A stretch of 64,000 bases of DNA from Rhytidiadelphus loreus (taxonomy: Eukaryota; Streptophyta; Bryopsida; Hypnales; Hylocomiaceae): NCBI GenBank assembly GCA_947034895.1, contig OX344765.1, positions 14,141,001-14,205,000 on the forward strand, in the 5' to 3' direction. Positions 61,689 through 64,000 of the stretch are shown piece after piece. Position 1 is the first letter of the stretch. Each line of letters starts with the position of its first letter. A program made the translations under genes and the position numbers. The notes under the pieces are model-generated. The model made no database searches, was not told the origin of the DNA, and saw only the letters and a list, made by a program, of their open reading frames with translations.

Positions 61689-63768
61689 ATGGGTAACGTC
61701 TTGGAGGGAAATCCTCCTGTTACACCCAATGAGGAGAACGGGACCGAGGTGCTTCCTGGGCTGAGAATCAATGCTGATGGAACAGTAGTGCGAAACTCAG
61801 ACCGCGCTCTGCCGACCACCGATCCCTCGGTCTCGCCTTCTCCAATTTTCGTCGCCAATGTAGCATCCAAGGATGTAATAGTTGATTCCGAAACCGGCAT
61901 TTGGGGTCGAGTCTTCCTTCCTCAATCCGTCTCGGAAGGCCTTAGCAAGAAGCTGCCGATTGTGGTTTACTTTCACGGCGGTGGCTTTTGCATGGGAAAC
62001 GCAGGTAGTGGATTGTTTCCTGATCCCCCCTCCCCCCCCCTGTGTGTTCTTTCTATTCCCTTCTGTCCGAGGATGGCTTCGACAATCTTGACTTCTCTAT
62101 GTTTCCTCAATATGCACTATTCTGTTTTGAGTATTAGATTGTTTCGTCTCCTTTTTGACATCATAAATAGAGTCTTCGCCGTGATTTCTGGGGAGGTGTT
62201 TCAATGATGGTGTGGTGGCCTTCCCATGGTATATAGAAAGACTAGCCCATGAATTATGGGGAAGATTTTCTTTTTCATGTTGTCTAGCAGTTTTTGAACC
62301 AGTCTAATTTCACTGAAAACTCTATTGTAAGCGTAATTGAATGCTTGAATCAAATAGTGTGAATTTTCTTGAGTGAGTATATGTATATTGTCAATATCAG
62401 GAAACACAGATGTTATGAACGCAATGTATTGTTTGCAGGCGGCGTGAGTCCTAGTTATCAAGCCACCAGGCTGTGCAAGACAGCCAACGTCATTGTGATA
62501 TCTGCGAGTTACAGGCTTTCTCCTGAAACTCGGCTTCCCGTTGCTTTCAACGATGCCTCCACTACCATGTCATGGCTGCAAAAACAGGTGAATCCAGTTT
62601 TATACAACCGAAATTCTTGTGACTAGTGATTTACCTTCAACGAATGTCTCTTTTATAAAGAGACATCGCTTCAGTGCATCCGTAGATTTCATCTTGCGTT
62701 TTTATTTTGTTCTCCTAGAAATAGGTGCATTTCCTAAGACAATGGAGTACAGCTTGCCTTTCTAATCTAATGAAACGCATACAAACTCGATTTTCTAACC
62801 AATTCCAACATTGAAGTCATACAAAGGGCAAGTGCTGATAATGAATTCATCCAGCTTTTAATGTTGTGAATTTTTTTTGAAGTGAAATACATTCCATCAA
62901 TACGAATTTCAACCTTTAGAATCCAAATGCACATTCCATTTTGGAGCTCTCCAAAGTTACTTGAAGCTTTTTCATCCATTTAGTGACCCAGAAGAAAAAG
63001 ATTGAATTGAAGAGAGTGAACAGAGTTTGGGTTTCGGGTTAGGAGGCTCAACTTTGGTTTAGGGTTCAGGTTTTAGGATTTACAGGCTCAACTTTGGTTA
63101 TGGGTTTACGGTTCAGGGTTTAGAGGCTCAACTTTGGCTCATTTTCTCAGTCTTAAACTCATTTTTGTCTAATAGCTTTTGTGGTCTTGCAGTGCAAGTA
63201 CCAAGCAAGTGGAGACAACACCGCAGGCGACCCCTGGCTCATGAGGCACGTCGATTTCTCGCAGGTCTTCGTCATGGGTCAAAGTGCCGGAGGCAATATT
63301 GCCCATCACGTGGTGGTCTCCAAACCTCCGAGGGACTTCCACCCTCTCACCATCGCAGGGGTGATCCCGGTGGTGCCATTCTTCAGTGCAGAGGAGTTGA
63401 GCGAATCCGAGCAGAAGTTTCCGGAGGATGAGATTCTCCCGCTGGGCAAACACCGCATGTTCTGGAGACTGGCTCTTCCCGTGGGGTCCAACCGAGACCA
63501 CCCTTTCTGCAACCCACTCTCTGCAGATGCTCCGAGACTGATTGACGTCCAGATTCCAAGAATGTTGCTGATTGTTGCGGGAAAGGATCCGTTGTACACC
63601 AGACAGATGGAGTATTACAATGCTCTCAAGCAGGCAGGCAAGGAAGTGCAGCTGGTGGAGGTACCTGAGGGCACCCATGTTTTCCGCAAAGTTGCGGCCT
63701 TAGAAGCAGAGAATGTGAGAGTGGATGCGGCCACTTCAAACTTTATTCATAAAACTCGGCTTGCTTAG
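61689..63768 (+). CDS. Carboxylesterase of the HSL/CXE (GID1-like) alpha/beta-hydrolase family
   Basis: Three exons, 61689-62004, 62439-62587 and 63193-63768, join in phase to 346 residues. The protein has the HSL-family oxyanion motif HGGGF, the nucleophile elbow GQSAGGN, the acid in VAGKDPLYTRQ and the catalytic His in GTHVF, so the Ser-Asp-His triad is complete and an active esterase is expected rather than a GID1 receptor, which has lost the His. The family hydrolyses small carboxylic esters; some plant members act on hormones or xenobiotics. The substrate here is unknown. The residue before the nucleophile is Gln where Asp is usual (GDSAGG). The ATG at 61689 has a good context (GCCATGGG). 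No signal peptide is evident after this start; a longer in-frame hydrophobic stretch upstream begins with GTG and is not used here. Confidence 0.93.
63044..63137. repeat. 40-bp tandem repeat in carboxylesterase intron 2
   Basis: AGGCTCAACTTTGG recurs at 63044, 63084 and 63124, with GGTTTAGGGTTCAGG-like text between, partly resembling telomere repeat units. Confidence 0.85.
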
Positions 63769-63861
63769 GACTACGGTCTTATTTGTACGCACACTTGCCC
63801 ACAGGAACCGTGCTGTACCAAAAGTTTATGCACACTGCTTAGATGATATCTCTATAAAGCA

Positions 63862-63993
63862 ATTTGATTTTTTGGAGTCAGACATCGTGTAGTACAGAAA
63901 ATTCATCCGTATTGTCTTACTAAAAGAATTGGTTTTCAGAGAGTCAGACATCTTTGAGTACGAAAGTTCTTTGCAATTGTCTTACTAAAACAA
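63862..63993. repeat. 66-bp tandem repeat downstream of the carboxylesterase
   Basis: Two degenerate units with GAGTCAGACATC (63875, 63941) and TTGTCTTACTAAAA. It lies in the likely 3' UTR or just beyond. Confidence 0.75.
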
Positions 63994-64000
63994 TTTGGGT

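Overview
This is nuclear DNA of a land plant. The evidence is split genes with GT-AG (and one GC-AG) introns, plastid transit peptides, a TIR-NBS-LRR resistance gene, a Ty1/copia retroelement and Stowaway- and Tourist-type MITEs. The TIR domain begins with a CHRGPDT-type motif and the LRRs look like those I associate with bryophytes, so a non-flowering lineage (moss or liverwort) is my best guess, held weakly. Intergenic DNA is AT-rich and full of short transposon debris; exons stand out by higher GC.

Layout, left to right. (1) 1-3017, minus: 5' part of a plastid-targeted RecA gene, six exons visible, 3' end beyond the window. (2) 3249-9450: a repeat-laden desert holding a foldback element, a Stowaway MITE and a TTTA microsatellite. 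(3) 10001-12645, plus: an intact four-exon thaumatin-like protein gene with 16 cysteines. (4) 13410-21695: copy A of a segmental duplication, split by a young 5.6-kb Ty1/copia element (15784-21351, TSD ACTAG, LTRs differing at 2 of 256 positions, half-tRNA-iMet primer site). (5) 24727-30412, minus: a decayed UFSP2 (Ufm1-specific protease) gene. (6) 31456-35050: copy B of the duplication, including a scrap of thaumatin-like gene intron and exon, with its own MITE. (7) 35346-41960, plus: a broken TIR-NB-ARC-LRR gene with a very long, recently amplified LRR array. (8) 42000-53200: gene-free, several TIR elements and low-complexity tracts. (9) 54012-57220, plus: intact seven-exon plastid SOUL heme-binding protein. 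(10) 57221-61600: mostly repeats. (11) 61689-63768, plus: intact three-exon HSL-type carboxylesterase.

The genes do not form a pathway. Four look functional (recA partial, thaumatin-like, SOUL, carboxylesterase). The two pseudogenes and the A/B duplication show how the locus evolves: tandem duplication, unequal exchange inside the LRRs, transposon insertion into duplicated DNA, and C-to-T decay. All exon calls come from reading splice signals and family motifs by eye; no alignment or transcript data were available.
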